Positions 63,792 through 64,000 of a stretch of 64,000 nucleotides of DNA are shown piece after piece. This DNA is from Pythium myriotylum. Taxonomy: Eukaryota; Oomycota; Peronosporomycetes; Pythiales; Pythiaceae. The notes beneath the pieces are model-generated. The model was not told the DNA's origin and ran no database searches. It saw only the letters and a program-made list of their open reading frames with translations. Both the position numbers and the translations under genes were made by a program. The DNA is taken from contig JALJCQ010000012.1 of assembly GCA_023091665.1 (NCBI GenBank), positions 1,302,001 to 1,366,000 of the forward strand. Reading direction: 5' to 3'. Every line of letters starts with the position of its first letter. Position 1 is the first letter of the stretch.

Positions 63792-64000
63792 ATGCTGAAC
63801 TTCAAAGTCACGTTCTCGAATGGGGCCTCCATCAAGCTCATGAACCTCGCCGACGACACGACTTTCGACGGACTGCGCTCGCTGATCTTCGAGAAGTCGG
63901 AGATCCCGCCCGAGGAGCAACATGGTGCGCTATGCTGGCCAGGTCTCGTTGATAATTCGACGTGGTGACCACTAACCGATATTGCACTTCAGTTATGACA
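63792..64000 (+). CDS. Ubiquitin-fold protein, N-terminus only (partial)
   Basis: Proposed first exon 63792-63924 (MLNFKVTFSNGASIKLMN then DDTTFDGLRSLIFEKSEIPP), intron 63925-63992 (68 bp, GTGCGC..TTCAG), then exon 2 runs off the window after 8 bases. The strand-helix pattern (KVTFSNG, then a helix LRSLIFEK, then IPPEEQ) is that of a ubiquitin-like domain; OTU1/YOD1-type deubiquitinases begin in this way, but nothing beyond the Ubl is visible. The frame is open upstream to 63657 without an ATG, so a start in an earlier exon is possible. Confidence 0.55.

Noticed and set aside
1..64000. CRISPR arrays, prokaryotic operons, insertion sequences, rRNA or tRNA genes
   Set aside because: No regularly spaced repeats, transposase-like ORFs or recognisable rRNA blocks. 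I did not notice a tRNA, but short tRNAs could be missed without a covariance scan.

Overview
This 64 kb window is nuclear DNA of a compact, GC-rich, intron-bearing eukaryote, almost certainly an oomycete (Stramenopila). A Pythium/Globisporangium/Phytophthora-like lineage is my inference. The evidence is: many short introns (mostly 50-80 bp) with GTRNGT-type donors and CTNAC/CTGAC branch-like motifs; divergent and convergent genes about every 2.2 kb; and a gene set typical of oomycetes: a PI3-kinase with PH domains, major vault protein, secreted thrombospondin-repeat proteins, a tandem 12-TM cyclic-nucleotide-type K+ channel, an HU-CCDC81 protein and a large multi-pass membrane protein. I found no operons, CRISPR arrays, viral genes or transposons. 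I joined exons by hand by matching reading phase across GT..AG introns. Most multi-exon models close exactly in phase.

Layout, left to right. 1-2495 (-) is the start of a large WD40 protein that runs off the window edge. 3950-6430 (+) is a RING/CUE/triple-CCCH RNA-binding protein, convergent with a small zinc-binding protein (6628-7725, -). 8376-9356 (+) is a PX-like/RING-H2 protein. 9440-12217 (-) is a five-exon protein with a CID (RNA polymerase II CTD-interacting) domain and a degenerate SET-like C-terminus. 12846-15419 (-) is the major vault protein. 16243-17014 (-) is ribosomal protein eL37, with an intron directly after its ATG. 17381-19738 (-) is a multi-pass membrane protein. 19943-21384 (-) is an ankyrin protein. 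21692-23742 (-) is THOC1, which shares a 141-bp promoter with a CCCH/methyltransferase-like gene (23884-25453, +). 26073-28331 (-) is a DUF4211-like zinc protein. 28581-30182 and 30478-32073 (+) are tandem ten-repeat thrombospondin proteins. 32164-33797 (-) is threonine deaminase. 34096-36700 (-) is a PH/two-TM/CRAL-TRIO lipid-transfer protein.

Right half: 37408-38427 (+) is a PB1-LIR-UBA protein resembling a p62-type autophagy receptor. 38580-40173 (-) is an HU-CCDC81-like protein. 40499-40972 (-) is a small conserved-looking basic protein. 41501-42606 (-) is an ankyrin plus Ig-like-fold protein. 43326-47437 (+) is a class I-like PI3-kinase. 47694-49877 (-) is NOL10/Enp2. 50029-54699 (-) is the double-pore K+ channel. 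55152-57094 (-) is a nine-exon MBOAT lysophospholipid acyltransferase. 57240-61724 (-) is a 1433-residue EF-hand protein. 62082-63338 (+) is a uracil phosphoribosyltransferase homologue that has lost its catalytic motifs. 63792-64000 (+) is the start of a ubiquitin-fold protein.

The genes do not form one pathway. Two themes recur: RNA metabolism (CCCH proteins, CID protein, THOC1, eL37, NOL10) and membrane or phosphoinositide signalling (PX-RING, PH-CRAL-TRIO, PI3K, MBOAT, channel, EF-hand protein). The best candidates for undescribed biology are the pseudo-UPRT, the CID/SET-like fusion, the OB-fold/CCCH/methyltransferase protein, the compact p62-like protein, and the repeat and palindrome elements upstream of eL37, NOL10 and the MBOAT gene.
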